Assembly: GCF_000878135.1 (NCBI RefSeq)
Contig: NZ_JXQZ01000028.1
Coordinates: 1 to 64,000 of the forward strand
Source of the DNA: Frigoribacterium sp. MEB024
GTDB taxonomy: Bacteria > Actinomycetota > Actinomycetes > Actinomycetales > Microbacteriaceae
Length of the DNA stretch: 64,000 nt
Direction: 5' to 3'
Shown here: piece by piece, positions 7,929-16,315 of the stretch
How the letters are laid out: the number at the start of each line of letters is the position of its first letter
Numbering within the stretch: the stretch's first letter is position 1
The notes under the pieces: generated by a model
Seen by the model: only the letters and a program-made list of their open reading frames with translations
Told to the model about the DNA's origin: nothing
The model's database searches: none
Position numbers and translations under genes: made by a program

Positions 7929-10418
7929 ATGCCCGACACCGCACCTCCCGACGTGCCCACGCCCGCGATCGACGTGCCCACCCCGGCGACCGACACCCCC
8001 GCCGACACCCCCGCCGACGTCCACGCCCGCGGTTTCGTCCGCGTCCGCGGCGCCCGCGAGAACAACCTGCGCGCGGTCGACGTCGACGTCCCGCGCGACA
8101 GCATCGTCGCCTTCACCGGCGTCTCGGGGTCGGGCAAGTCGTCGTTGGCCTTCGGCACGATCTTCGCCGAGGCGCAGCGCCGCTTCTTCGAGTCGGTTGC
8201 CCCCTACGCGCGGCGGCTGATCGCCCAGGGCGGCGCCCCGCACGTCGACGAGATCACCGGCCTGCCCCCGGCCGTCGCCCTGCAGCAGCGCCGCGGCGCC
8301 CCGAGCTCGCGGTCGACCGTCGGCACCCTGACCACCCTGTCGAACTCGATGCGGATGCTCTACTCGCGGGCCGGCAGCTACCCCGCGGGGGCCGACCGGC
8401 TCGAGTCGGACTCGTTCTCACCGAACACCGTCGCCGGGGCCTGCCCGCGCTGCCACGGGCTCGGCATCGCGCACGAGGTGACCGAGGCGTCGGCCGTCCA
8501 CGACCCCGGCCTGAGCATCCGCGACGGCGCGATCACCGCCTGGCCGGGAGCCTGGCAGGGCAAGAACCTCCGCGACGTCACGAGCGTGCTCGGCTACGAC
8601 ATCGACCGCCCCTGGCGTGACCTGCCGCAGGCCGATCGCGACTGGCTGCTCTACACCGACGAGCAGCCCGTGGTCGAGGTGACCCCTCAACGCGACCGCG
8701 TCGCCAAGCCGTACAAGGGCCGCTTCTGGAGCGCCCGCGCCTTCGTCATGCACACCCTCGCCGACTCGCAGAGCGAGACCCAGCGCACCAAGGTGCTGCA
8801 GTACGTCGAGAGCGGGCCCTGCTCGCTCTGCGGCGGCAGTGGCCTCACCCGGGCGGCGCTCGCCGTGACCTTCGCCGGTCGCACGATCGCCGAGCTGAAC
8901 GCCCTGCCGATCGCCGAGCTGGGCGACGTCCTGCGGCCGACGGCGACCCTGACGAGCGCGTCGGCCGCTGTGTCGAACGCGTCCTCGGGCGAGGTCACCG
9001 AGGTCGCCGTCCGCATCGCCGCCGACCTGCTGGCGCGGACGACCGTGCTCGACGACCTCGGGCTCGGCTACCTCAGCCTCGGCCGCGCGACGCCGACCCT
9101 GTCGCCGGGCGAGATGCAGCGGCTCCGCATCGCGACGCAGCTGCGCTCGGGCCTGTTCGGCGTCGTCTACGTGCTCGACGAGCCGAGCGCCGGCCTGCAC
9201 CCCGCCGACGCCGAGTCCCTCGTCGAGGTGCTCGAACGGCTGCGGGCCAGCGGCAACTCGGTGTTCGTCGTCGAGCACGACATGAGCATCGTGCGTCGTG
9301 CCGACTGGGTCGTCGACGTCGGCCCGGGGGCCGGAAGCCAAGGAGGCGCGGTGCTCTACAGCGGGCCCGTCGCCGGGCTCGCCGGGGTCACCGACTCCGT
9401 CACGAGGCGGTTCCTCGACCCCTCCGCCGACGGTCGCGCCCGGGGCGGGGCGCCCGTCCGCCGCGAACCGACCGCCACCCTCGAACTGCGCGGCGTCATC
9501 CGGCACAACCTCGACGGCGTCGACGTCGACCTGCCGCTCGGCGTGCTGACCGCGGTCACGGGGGTGTCGGGCTCGGGCAAGTCGACCCTGGTCGGCGGCG
9601 TGCTGGCCGAGACGGCGACGAGCCACGCGCGGGTCGACCGCGTCGTGCAGGTCGACCAGAAGCCGATCGGCCGGACCCCGCGGTCGAACCTCGCGACGTA
9701 CACGGGACTGTTCGACGCCGTGCGCCAGGCCTTCGCCGCGACCGACGAGGCGCGTGCCCGGGGCTACGGCGCCGGACGCTTCTCGTTCAACGTCGCCGGG
9801 GGCCGCTGCGAGGTCTGCCAGGGCGAGGGGTTCGTCTCGGTCGAGCTGCTCTTCCTGCCCGGCAGCTACTCGCCCTGCCCCGAGTGCCACGGAGCCCGCT
9901 ACAACGCCGAGACGCTCGAGGTCACCTGGCACGACGCGACCGTGGCGGACGTGCTCGCGATGACGGTCGACGAGGCGGCGACGTTCCTCGCCGAGGTGAC
10001 CAGCGCCTCACGGGCCCTCGAGACGTTGCGGCAGGTCGGGCTCGGCTACCTGAGACTCGGTCAGCCGGCCACCGAACTCTCGGGCGGCGAGGCGCAGCGC
10101 ATCAAGCTCGCGACCGAACTGCAGCGGGCACGGTCGGGCCACACGCTCTACCTGCTCGACGAGCCCACCACGGGGCTGCACCCGGCCGACGTCGAGCTGC
10201 TCGTCACGCAGCTGCAACTGCTGGTCGACGCGGGCAACACCGTCGTCGTGGTCGAGCACCACATGGGTGTCGTGGCGGCGTCCGACCACGTGATCGACCT
10301 CGGTCCCGGGGGAGGGGATGCGGGGGGACGCGTGCTCGCCGTCGGCACGCCCGAGCAGGTGGCCGGGGCGACCGGCAGCCGCACCGCGCCGTACCTCGCG
10401 GCGGCGCTGCCCGCCTGA
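7929..10418 (+). CDS. Class II UvrA-like ABC ATPase (UvrA2/DrrC type)
   Basis: 829 residues, shorter than the roughly 950 of canonical UvrA and lacking the UvrB-binding region, as in the UvrA2/DrrC group linked to DNA repair or drug tolerance. Two ATP-binding modules: Walker A GVSGSGKSS at about residue 64 and GVSGSGKST at about 546; ABC signatures LSPGEMQRLRIA (first, with Pro in place of the usual Gly) and LSGGEAQRIKLA (second); Walker B strands VLDEPSAGLHP and LLDEPTTGLHP. Zinc-finger cysteines are present (CPRCHGLG, CSLCGGSG, CEVCQGEG/CPECHGAR). It binds DNA in the cytoplasm. The first 30 residues are Pro/Thr-rich and disordered. Confidence 0.9.
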   Translation: MPDTAPPDVPTPAIDVPTPATDTPADTPADVHARGFVRVRGARENNLRAVDVDVPRDSIVAFTGVSGSGKSSLAFGTIFAEAQRRFFESVAPYARRLIAQGGAPHVDEITGLPPAVALQQRRGAPSSRSTVGTLTTLSNSMRMLYSRAGSYPAGADRLESDSFSPNTVAGACPRCHGLGIAHEVTEASAVHDPGLSIRDGAITAWPGAWQGKNLRDVTSVLGYDIDRPWRDLPQADRDWLLYTDEQPVVEVTPQRDRVAKPYKGRFWSARAFVMHTLADSQSETQRTKVLQYVESGPCSLCGGSGLTRAALAVTFAGRTIAELNALPIAELGDVLRPTATLTSASAAVSNASSGEVTEVAVRIAADLLARTTVLDDLGLGYLSLGRATPTLSPGEMQRLRIATQLRSGLFGVVYVLDEPSAGLHPADAESLVEVLERLRASGNSVFVVEHDMSIVRRADWVVDVGPGAGSQGGAVLYSGPVAGLAGVTDSVTRRFLDPSADGRARGGAPVRREPTATLELRGVIRHNLDGVDVDLPLGVLTAVTGVSGSGKSTLVGGVLAETATSHARVDRVVQVDQKPIGRTPRSNLATYTGLFDAVRQAFAATDEARARGYGAGRFSFNVAGGRCEVCQGEGFVSVELLFLPGSYSPCPECHGARYNAETLEVTWHDATVADVLAMTVDEAATFLAEVTSASRALETLRQVGLGYLRLGQPATELSGGEAQRIKLATELQRARSGHTLYLLDEPTTGLHPADVELLVTQLQLLVDAGNTVVVVEHHMGVVAASDHVIDLGPGGGDAGGRVLAVGTPEQVAGATGSRTAPYLAAALPA

Positions 10419-10443
10419 CCCGGCGAGAGCCGGGACGCCGAGA

Positions 10444-10483
10444 ACCGAGGAGGCGCGGTGCAGCCGACCCGCGCCTCCTCGGT
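10444..10483. terminator. Terminator-like hairpin built from two inverted 16-bp motifs
   Basis: ACCGAGGAGGCGCGG at 10444-10458 pairs perfectly with CCGCGCCTCCTCGGT at 10469-10483 around a ten-base loop. It lies between the convergent uvrA-like and SDR genes and would serve both. No U-tract follows. Each arm is a copy of the dispersed motif. Confidence 0.7.
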
Positions 10484-10499
10484 GTCGTCGTCGGTCGGG

Positions 10500-11399
10500 C
10501 TACGGCGAGACCATGCCGCCGTTGACGTTGAGCGTCTCACCCGCGACGAAGCTCGACTCGGCCGACGCGAGGAACACGTAGGCCGGAGCCTGCTCGGCGG
10601 GCTGGCCGGCGCGGCCGAGCGGGGCCTCGCTCGAGCCGAACTCGGGCAGCGACTCGGGGTCGACGCCGTCGGTCACCTGCAGCACGGTCCAGGTCGGGCC
10701 GGGCGCGACGACGTTGACGCGGATGCCCTTCGTGATGAGCTGCTGCGCCATGCCCTTCGACAGGTTGTTGACCGCACCCTTGGTGGCGGCGTAGTCGAGG
10801 CGGTCGGGCGCGGGCGTGTGGGCCTCGGCCGAGGCGGTGTTGATGATCGTCGAGCCGGGGGCGAGGTGCGGCACGGCGGCCTTGACGATCCAGAACGGCG
10901 CGTAGACGTTGGTGCGGAAGGTCAGGTCGAACTGCTCGTCGGTGATGTCGGCGATGTCCTCGTGCCAGACCTGCTTGCCGGCGACGTTGACGACGGCGTC
11001 GAGGCCGCCGAGTCCGTCGACCGCCTTCTGGACGAGTTCACGACAGAAGGAGGCGCTGGTCAGGTCCCCGGGGATCGCCACGGCCTTCTGCCCCGCGGCC
11101 TCGATCAGCGCGATGACGTGGTCGGCGTCGGACTGTTCGCTCGGCAGGTAGTTCAGGGCGACGTCGGCACCCTCGCGGCCGTAGGCGATCGCGACGGCGG
11201 CGCCGATGCCCGAGTCGGCACCCGTGATGAGGGCCTTGCGACCCTGCAGGCGTCCCGTGCCGCGGTAGGTCTCCTCGCCGAGGTCGGGGACGGGAGTCAT
11301 CTGCGACTGCAGGCCGGGCTCGTCCTGGTGCTGCACCTCGGGGCTGATCGTGGGGTAGAGCGTGCGCGGGTCGGCGAAGGTGTACTGGTCGCGGGTCAT
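10500..11399 (-). CDS. SDR family oxidoreductase (YhdF/YdaD stress type)
   Basis: 299 residues. An N-terminal extension of about 50 residues (contains TLYPTISPEVQHQDEPGLQ) is typical of the general-stress SDR branch. The Rossmann core has TGADSGIG, followed by the NVAGKQ position, Ser in INTASAE and catalytic YAATK; the C-terminus GETLNVNGGM is the classical SDR ending. It is probably an NAD(P)-dependent stress-associated oxidoreductase; the substrate is unknown. GAGAGGACC upstream of the ATG supports the start. Confidence 0.87.
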   Translation of the reverse strand: MTRDQYTFADPRTLYPTISPEVQHQDEPGLQSQMTPVPDLGEETYRGTGRLQGRKALITGADSGIGAAVAIAYGREGADVALNYLPSEQSDADHVIALIEAAGQKAVAIPGDLTSASFCRELVQKAVDGLGGLDAVVNVAGKQVWHEDIADITDEQFDLTFRTNVYAPFWIVKAAVPHLAPGSTIINTASAEAHTPAPDRLDYAATKGAVNNLSKGMAQQLITKGIRVNVVAPGPTWTVLQVTDGVDPESLPEFGSSEAPLGRAGQPAEQAPAYVFLASAESSFVAGETLNVNGGMVSP

Positions 11400-11568
11400 G
11401 CGGGGTCCTCTCTGGTTCTGGGGTGCCCTGGACGCTACGCCGGACCGCCTCCGCCGAAGCGGCGGGTTCGGGGTACGGGCCCGGACGCAGCGGACGAGTG
11501 GCCGCGGATCGTGCTCGCCGTGGTGGCGGAGGACGATCGGCGACCACTCGTCCGGGTCGTCGTGCGGG

Positions 11569-11874
11569 TCAGAGGCCCTGGGTCATGATCAGCGCGCCGG
11601 CGATCATCGAGCCGATGTTGGCCAGGATGCCGACGAAGCCGAGCACGATGCCGACCGTCGCCATGGTGCGGGCGGCGGGCTCGCGCTTGCGCGACATGAA
11701 GCCGAGCACGACGGCCGCGATGGCCAGCAAGATCCACAGGACGGGCAGGAACAAGCAGAAGACGATGCTGACGATGCCGAAGACGAGCGACAGGACGCCC
11801 ATCGTCTTCTTCGTCGTCGTGGCGGGGCCGGTGGCGCCGGGGCCGGGGCCGGGGTAAGGGGTGGCGTCGGTCAT
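11569..11874 (-). CDS. DUF4190-type small membrane protein
   Basis: 101 residues with a Pro/Gly-rich N-terminus (PYPGPGPGATGP) and two to three hydrophobic helices (LSLVFGIVSIVFCLFLPVLW, LLAIAAVVLGFMS and a C-terminal glycine-rich helix), the layout of DUF4190 proteins. These are integral membrane proteins of unknown function common in actinobacteria. GAGGAG lies seven bases before the ATG. Confidence 0.8.
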   Translation of the reverse strand: MTDATPYPGPGPGATGPATTTKKTMGVLSLVFGIVSIVFCLFLPVLWILLAIAAVVLGFMSRKREPAARTMATVGIVLGFVGILANIGSMIAGALIMTQGL

Positions 11875-12023
11875 GTCGGGTCTCCTCGGAATCGGGGTGA
11901 GCTTTTCTCGTCGACGCTAGCGACTTTCGGGGTGTGAGGGCCGCGCGGTCGGCCGGCGCGACCCGACGCGGCGCAAGGAGCGGTGGCGGGCGCGGCGGGT
12001 CGTCGGCGGAGTGCGGGGGCCCG

Positions 12024-12410
12024 TCAGCGGGTGACCGCGAAAGCCGGAGGAGGCGCGTCCACCGTCGTCGCCGTGCCGCACGCGATGGCGTGGCTGATCC
12101 GTTCGACGAGTTGGTCGGGGACGGGGCGGCCCCAGCCGAAGGCGACGGTGTCCTTGGCGCGTCGGTGGGGTGAGACGTCGCCTTCGAGGGCTTCGTCGAA
12201 CCGGGGGACGGGGTAGATGCCGAGGTGGCGGGTCCAGGCCGCGAAGTAGAGCGTCTGCCCCTCGTCGAAACGGATGGCCGGCATGCCGTACCGGAGGCTC
12301 TCGACGCCTCCGGCGCACCCGGAGTGGATGGCCCGTCGCACCCGTTCGAGGGCTTCGCGCTTCTCGGGCGGGAACCCCGCGATGTACTGATCGACCACGC
12401 TGTCGCTCAT
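12024..12410 (-). CDS. DUF1801 domain protein
   Basis: 128 residues: SVVDQYIAGFPPEKREALER, then SLRYGMPAIRF, YFAAWTRHLGIYP and the C-terminal FGWGRPVPDQLVERI, matching the DUF1801/YdhG family, small cytoplasmic proteins of unknown biochemical function. ATG at 12410 follows AGAGGAC; the reading frame continues further upstream but without conserved sequence. A dispersed-motif copy (12046-12059) is in its 3' end. Confidence 0.8.
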   Translation of the reverse strand: MSDSVVDQYIAGFPPEKREALERVRRAIHSGCAGGVESLRYGMPAIRFDEGQTLYFAAWTRHLGIYPVPRFDEALEGDVSPHRRAKDTVAFGWGRPVPDQLVERISHAIACGTATTVDAPPPAFAVTR

Positions 12411-12745
12411 GACGAGTCCTCTCGTTCGCTGGGCACCAGTGTGCGACGGAACGAGCGCGGGCGCCAGCCCCCGGGTCGAGCGCTCGTCTGCGCTGGACCG
12501 CTCGCTCGGGGCGCATCCGGACCTGCTGCGTACGTCGCCGGCCAAAAGGCGGCGCTCCCCTCGCTTTCGACGGACGAGTTCGTGGGAGCCGGTTCTGCTG
12601 GTGGTCGATGGACGGTCGTTCATCGGGACACCTTCTCGAGCCCTTTTCGGCCATGCGAGGTCACGTGGCGCCTGGCCTGCGGATTCGCGTATGCCTGTCC
12701 CGCAAAAATGCCCGGTGACGGGGGTCTAAACGCTACAGTCGTCGG
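12411..12745. other. Intergenic region before the recombinase
   Basis: 335 bp between divergent genes. It carries the upstream signal of the DUF1801 gene on the left and, on the right, the recombinase -10 box. I see no gene, tRNA or clear repeat. GC drops toward the right end, where the accessory patch begins. Confidence 0.5.
12734..12739 (+). promoter_or_regulatory. -10 box of a leaderless transcript
   Basis: TACAGT six bases before the recombinase ATG at 12746. Confidence 0.45.
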
Positions 12746-13312
12746 ATGCTCATCGGATACGCCCGCGTGTCGACCTCGGGACAAGACCTCGCAGCACAAC
12801 GTGACGGTCTCGCAACACTGGGTGTTGATGATCAACACGTCCACGTTGACCACGGTCTCTCGGGGACCACTCGAGCCCGGCCCGGGCTCCGAGAAGCGCT
12901 GGCCGCGTGCCGCTCCGGCGACGTCCTGGTCGTCACCAAGCTCGACCGCCTCGCCCGCTCGCTGCGCGACGCGACCGACATCGCCGACGAGCTGACGAAG
13001 AAGGGCGTCTCGCTCAACCTCGGGGGAGCGGTCTACGACCCCACCGACCCCGTCGGCCGGCTCCTGTTCAACGTCCTCGGCATGGTCGCCGAGTTCGAGG
13101 CGGACCTAATCCGTGCCCGAACCCGCGAGGGGATGGCGATCGCCAAGGCCGCCGGCAAGCTCCGCGGCCGAAAGCCCAAGCTCACCCCGTCGCAGGAGAA
13201 GCACCTCGTGCAGCTGCACCGCACCGGCGCGCACACGACGAGCGAGATCGCGGAGCTGTTCGGCGTCGCCCGCTCGACCGTCTACCGAGCCATCCAGCGT
13301 GCGGCCCCGTGA
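12746..13312 (+). CDS. Serine recombinase (resolvase/invertase family)
   Basis: 188-residue site-specific recombinase. The catalytic Ser is residue 9 in YARVSTSGQD; the conserved LDRLARS and the GRLLFNVLGMVAEFEADLIRART helix E region are intact; the C-terminal DNA-binding HTH is TTSEIAELFGVARSTVYRAIQ. Length equals the Hin/Pin/Tn3-resolvase class, so it resolves or inverts DNA rather than acting as a large integrase. It starts an accessory patch with an abortive-infection gene. No obvious inverted recombination sites were found flanking it. Confidence 0.92.
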   Translation: MLIGYARVSTSGQDLAAQRDGLATLGVDDQHVHVDHGLSGTTRARPGLREALAACRSGDVLVVTKLDRLARSLRDATDIADELTKKGVSLNLGGAVYDPTDPVGRLLFNVLGMVAEFEADLIRARTREGMAIAKAAGKLRGRKPKLTPSQEKHLVQLHRTGAHTTSEIAELFGVARSTVYRAIQRAAP

Positions 13313-13347
13313 AGGCGGGCGACTAGTCAACAGCGCGCTGATGGTCG

Positions 13348-13364
13348 CGTGGGGACGCCCCACG
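13348..13364. terminator. Hairpin terminator after the recombinase
   Basis: CGTGGGG-ACG-CCCCACG, seven base pairs with a three-base loop, followed by TTGTTC. It lies between the convergent recombinase and AbiV genes. Confidence 0.6.
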
Positions 13365-13370
13365 TTGTTC

Positions 13371-14219
13371 CTAACTCGGGGGGTGCTCGTCTGACACGTT
13401 TTCCGCGTCGAGTTCTTTGCGTAGCAGGTGTAGTTCGCGTGTCTCCGCTTCGTAGCCCCGACGTCCAAGGTGATCGAATGAGTTACTGGGCAGGCGTATT
13501 CGGTATGGCGAGTTGTTTAGCGTGCGCCCAGGCGTGCCTTCTTGCATCGAGGTCAGCATTCGCTCGATCAAGTCGGACTCCACCCTGGATGATCGCGCGA
13601 GCAACGTTCGGAAGCTTTCTATCTCGTCACTTTCCGCTGGAGCCACACCGTGTTCTTCCTCGGCCTGGCGTTTGGCTTCGATGTGCTCTCCAAGTCGAAG
13701 CTGCCAACCGATTTGGTGCACCTGTGCGATGACGATGCGAAGGGCGTGTTCGTCAGTTGTTGCAGCTGGGTCAAGGACGTTGCCAACCTTGTCCAGATCT
13801 ACTTAGAAGCCGCGTTGTTTCGCGCGGTCTTGACGGCGCGACCAAGCGCGAATTGCTCCGAGAGCTTGGGTGTTCTCCTCGGGGTCTGGAGGTTCTTCGC
13901 CGAACCAGTACCGTTCCTCGGCCAGGAACTGGTGCACGAGAGAGAGCTTCTTGTCGTGTGAACTCCAGAGTTCCTGAAGGTCAGCCGTCACGAAAGGTTC
14001 GCCTTCCGTGGCGTACGCAATGGCGACGCGACGATCGTGTAGGGCAATCGCCTTCCCTGATTCCTCGAGCGCAAGGATCGCAAGGGACCGGGCAAGGGGA
14101 ACGTTGGACTCGAGAAGGTTCGTCGCAGCGGTCAAAAGCTGATTCGCGTTAGCCAACAGGGCGTCTTGGACGGCAACGACTTGCTCTGGGCTGAGGGGCG
14201 GCAGCTCGCGAGTTGGCAT
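13371..14219 (-). pseudogene. abiV: AbiV-type abortive infection gene with an in-frame stop
   Basis: The ATG at 14219 opens 138 codons with the HEPN/AbiV pattern: LLESNVPLARSLAILALEESGKAIALHD, then HDKKLSLVHQF, ending KQRGF. A TAA (13803-13805) follows, and the same frame continues without another stop for 143 codons: VDLDKVGNVL, later QLRLGEHIEAKRQAEEEHG, to a stop at 13371. From my knowledge of the family the motif is roughly KQRGFYVD, so TAA most likely replaces a Tyr codon (TAY) by a single base change. AbiV proteins block phage multiplication after infection; the complete product would have about 282 residues. Either a recent pseudogene or a truncated N-terminal HEPN protein; GTG 13721 could restart the second half. 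GC is visibly lower than in neighbouring genes, which suggests transfer. Confidence 0.75.
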
Positions 14220-14336
14220 GCCCCATTCTCTGTCGCAAGCGACGACGCGATGGAGATGGCTGTCGCTCGGGCTGACAATACAGCCAGGCATCGTCACGAA
14301 TTGTTCGGAAAGGGATCGCCTACTGGGTACCCTGAC

Positions 14337-14342
14337 TAACCT
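14337..14342 (+). promoter_or_regulatory. -10 box of a leaderless transcript
   Basis: TAACCT six bases before the ATG at 14349. Confidence 0.4.
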
Positions 14343-14348
14343 GCTCCT

Positions 14349-14573
14349 ATGGGGATCACCAGGCCGGAAAAGCGTCTTCGGAACGCGCAGAGCGTTGTCC
14401 TGATCGGCTCGCTGATCGCGGCGGTCGTCGTGGTCGTCCTGCTCGTCTTTGCTGGTGCCCCACAGTGGATTGCCATGCCTGCCGGGCTTCTCGTGTACCT
14501 CGTCTGCTGGCGCCTGACACTTCGAATCGTTCGTCGACGAAGCGACGCGGACCTCGATCGTGGTGCCCGATAG
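14349..14573 (+). CDS. Small two-helix membrane protein
   Basis: 74 residues: basic N-terminus, a helix at about 17-38 (SVVLIGSLIAAVVVVVLLVF), a second at about 42-56, then a basic C-terminal tail. I do not recognise the family. It is divergent from the AbiV gene with a 129-bp gap and sits at the edge of the lower-GC patch. The TAACCT box six bases before the ATG supports a leaderless start. Association with the defence gene is only positional. Confidence 0.55.
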   Translation: MGITRPEKRLRNAQSVVLIGSLIAAVVVVVLLVFAGAPQWIAMPAGLLVYLVCWRLTLRIVRRRSDADLDRGAR

Positions 14574-14601
14574 ACGATCGGCCTGTGGGACGAGATGTTT
14601 C

Positions 14602-15468
14602 TTAGTGGCCGGTCGTCGCGAGCTGCGCAGTAAGCAGGTCGCGGACGGACGCGGGCTCGCGACTGAGGACCTTGCCCAGCAAGGGGTCGGTGCCGGCAAA
14701 GAACCCGCCGGCGGCGGCGCGGTACATGTCGAGCATGAAGCGTGCCATGAACTCCGGCTGCCCCGAGGACACCTGGTGTGCGACCCAGTTGTCGTCCCCG
14801 AGCACCACGGTCTCGACTGGTCGCCCGGCGACGTCGGCAGCGATCGCTGCGACGTCCGCGAACGTGGGAGCCGCGGGGGCGGTCAGGGTCGTCGGCCCGT
14901 CGTAGTCGCCGTCCGACAGCAAGATGTGCGCGGCGGCTTCGGCCGCGTCTTCCCGGGCGGTCCACGACACGGGCCCGTCGGCAGGGACCGTGATGACGCC
15001 CGTCTCGCGCCAGTCGCCGAGGAACCAGGTCAGGCTGTGCGCGTAGAAGCCGTTGCGAAGCGACGTCCAGGCCAGTCCCGATTCGGCGAGCAGCCGTTCG
15101 GTGGCCGCGTGGTCGCGGCCCGGTCCGAAGGGGGTGTCGGGTGCCGCTCCCTGGTGGCTCGTGTAGAGGACCCGGCCGACACCGGCAACCACTGCTGCTT
15201 CGACGGCGTTGCGGTGCAGTGCGACGGCGTCGTCGTGCGGGTCGCTCGCCGAGACGAGGAGGAGCTGGTCTGCTCCGGCGAAGGCGGCGGGCAGGGACGC
15301 AGGGTCGGCGTAGTCGCCCATCCGCACCTCGACTCCGCGCTCCGCGAAGTGGACAGCCTTGGCCGCGTCGCGGGCGACGATGGCGATCTCGGATGCGGGA
15401 AGGGTTTTCAGGAGGTGCTCGACGGTGGAGCCGTTCAGGGCGCCCGTGGCGCCGGTGATGATGATCAT
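14602..15468 (-). CDS. NmrA-like NAD(P)-binding oxidoreductase (QOR2 type)
   Basis: 288 residues. The N-terminus MIIITGATGALNGSTVEHLL is an NmrA/QOR2-type dinucleotide-binding motif; VLYTSHQGA and the SGLAWTSLRNGFYAHSL stretch follow. Atypical SDRs of this kind act as quinone reductases or redox sensors. It is divergent from a TetR gene with 102 bp between them, a standard regulator-target layout. GAGAGG precedes the ATG. Confidence 0.85.
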   Translation of the reverse strand: MIIITGATGALNGSTVEHLLKTLPASEIAIVARDAAKAVHFAERGVEVRMGDYADPASLPAAFAGADQLLLVSASDPHDDAVALHRNAVEAAVVAGVGRVLYTSHQGAAPDTPFGPGRDHAATERLLAESGLAWTSLRNGFYAHSLTWFLGDWRETGVITVPADGPVSWTAREDAAEAAAHILLSDGDYDGPTTLTAPAAPTFADVAAIAADVAGRPVETVVLGDDNWVAHQVSSGQPEFMARFMLDMYRAAAGGFFAGTDPLLGKVLSREPASVRDLLTAQLATTGH

Positions 15469-15523
15469 GGAGGTGGGCCTCTCGTCGAACCGCGACCAGA
15501 TATCAGCGGAACGCTCGCAAGAG

Positions 15524-15563
15524 TATCGTCGGAATCACGCCGATAGCAAGAGGGCGGTATCGT
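15524..15563. promoter_or_regulatory. Candidate TetR operator and -10 box
   Basis: TATCG (15524-15528) and CGATA (15541-15545) form an inverted repeat, and TATCGT recurs at 15558-15563, seven bases before the TetR GTG, where it also serves as a -10 box. GCAAGAG precedes both downstream TATCG copies. Probable autoregulatory site between the NmrA and TetR genes. Confidence 0.35.
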
Positions 15564-15570
15564 TGATTCT

Positions 15571-16293
15571 GTGACTGACGAAACCGTTCCTGTCGACACA
15601 CGGATGCGCATCGTCGAGGTCGCTGCCCGGTTCCTCCGTGAGCAGGGCCCGGGCGCTGTTACGACGCGGGGCGTGGCGCAGGCCGCTGGCGTCCAGGCCC
15701 CCGCGATCTACCGGCTTTTCGGTGACAAGGACGGCTTGCTCGAGGCCGTTGCTGAGCACGTCATGGCGTCCTTTGTCGCGGACAAGGCCTCGACCGTGGC
15801 TGCCGCTGCCGCGGCGGATGTCGATCCAGTGGAGGAGCTCTGCGACGGGTGGCGTCGTCAGGTCGAGTTCGGTCTCGAGAACCCGGCTCTCTTCGCTTTG
15901 CTCAGCGACTCGCGTCGTGTCGCGGGCTCGCCTGCTGCTCGCCTGGGCAAGGACGTCCTTGTTGCTCGTGTCCGCCGGGTCGCCGCCGCCGGGCGCCTCG
16001 CGGTGCCGGAGGCGCGAGCGGTCGGACTCATCCAATCGGCGGGAGTGGGCGTCATCACGACGATCCTTGCCACGCCTCCTATCGAGCGTGATCCCGGGCT
16101 GGCGGATGCCGTGTTCGAGGGCGTCCTGGCGCAGATCCTGACGGATGCGCCTGTGGCGGCTCGGTCAGGTCATTTAGCTGCAGCCGTCGCGTTCCGCGCC
16201 GTCGCTCCCGAGCTCAACCAGCTAAGCGACCCCGAGCGACGCCTTCTCGGGGAATGGCTCGACCGGATCATCTCCGTGCCGACCGCCCGGTAA
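15571..16293 (+). CDS. TetR family regulator
   Basis: 240 residues. The DNA-binding HTH is at about 10-55 (RIVEVAARFLREQG, TTRGVAQAAGVQAPAIYRLFGDKDGLLEAV); the C-terminal all-helical domain is the ligand and dimer part. GTG start preceded by TATCGT, so probably leaderless. It is divergent from the NmrA-like reductase, its likely target, and convergent with another TetR gene. Confidence 0.88.
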   Translation: MTDETVPVDTRMRIVEVAARFLREQGPGAVTTRGVAQAAGVQAPAIYRLFGDKDGLLEAVAEHVMASFVADKASTVAAAAAADVDPVEELCDGWRRQVEFGLENPALFALLSDSRRVAGSPAARLGKDVLVARVRRVAAAGRLAVPEARAVGLIQSAGVGVITTILATPPIERDPGLADAVFEGVLAQILTDAPVAARSGHLAAAVAFRAVAPELNQLSDPERRLLGEWLDRIISVPTAR

Positions 16294-16315
16294 GGGGTGG
16301 TCTGCCGAGACGCGT

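Noticed and set aside
12746-13312. Invertible segment with hix-like sites around the recombinase
   Set aside because: I looked for inverted 20-26-bp imperfect repeats in the flanks and found only terminator-size stems.
13371-13721. An independent small gene downstream of AbiV
   Set aside because: It is in the same frame as AbiV with no other stop between, no ribosome binding site before its GTG, and its sequence reads as the C-terminal continuation. Treated as the second part of the interrupted gene.
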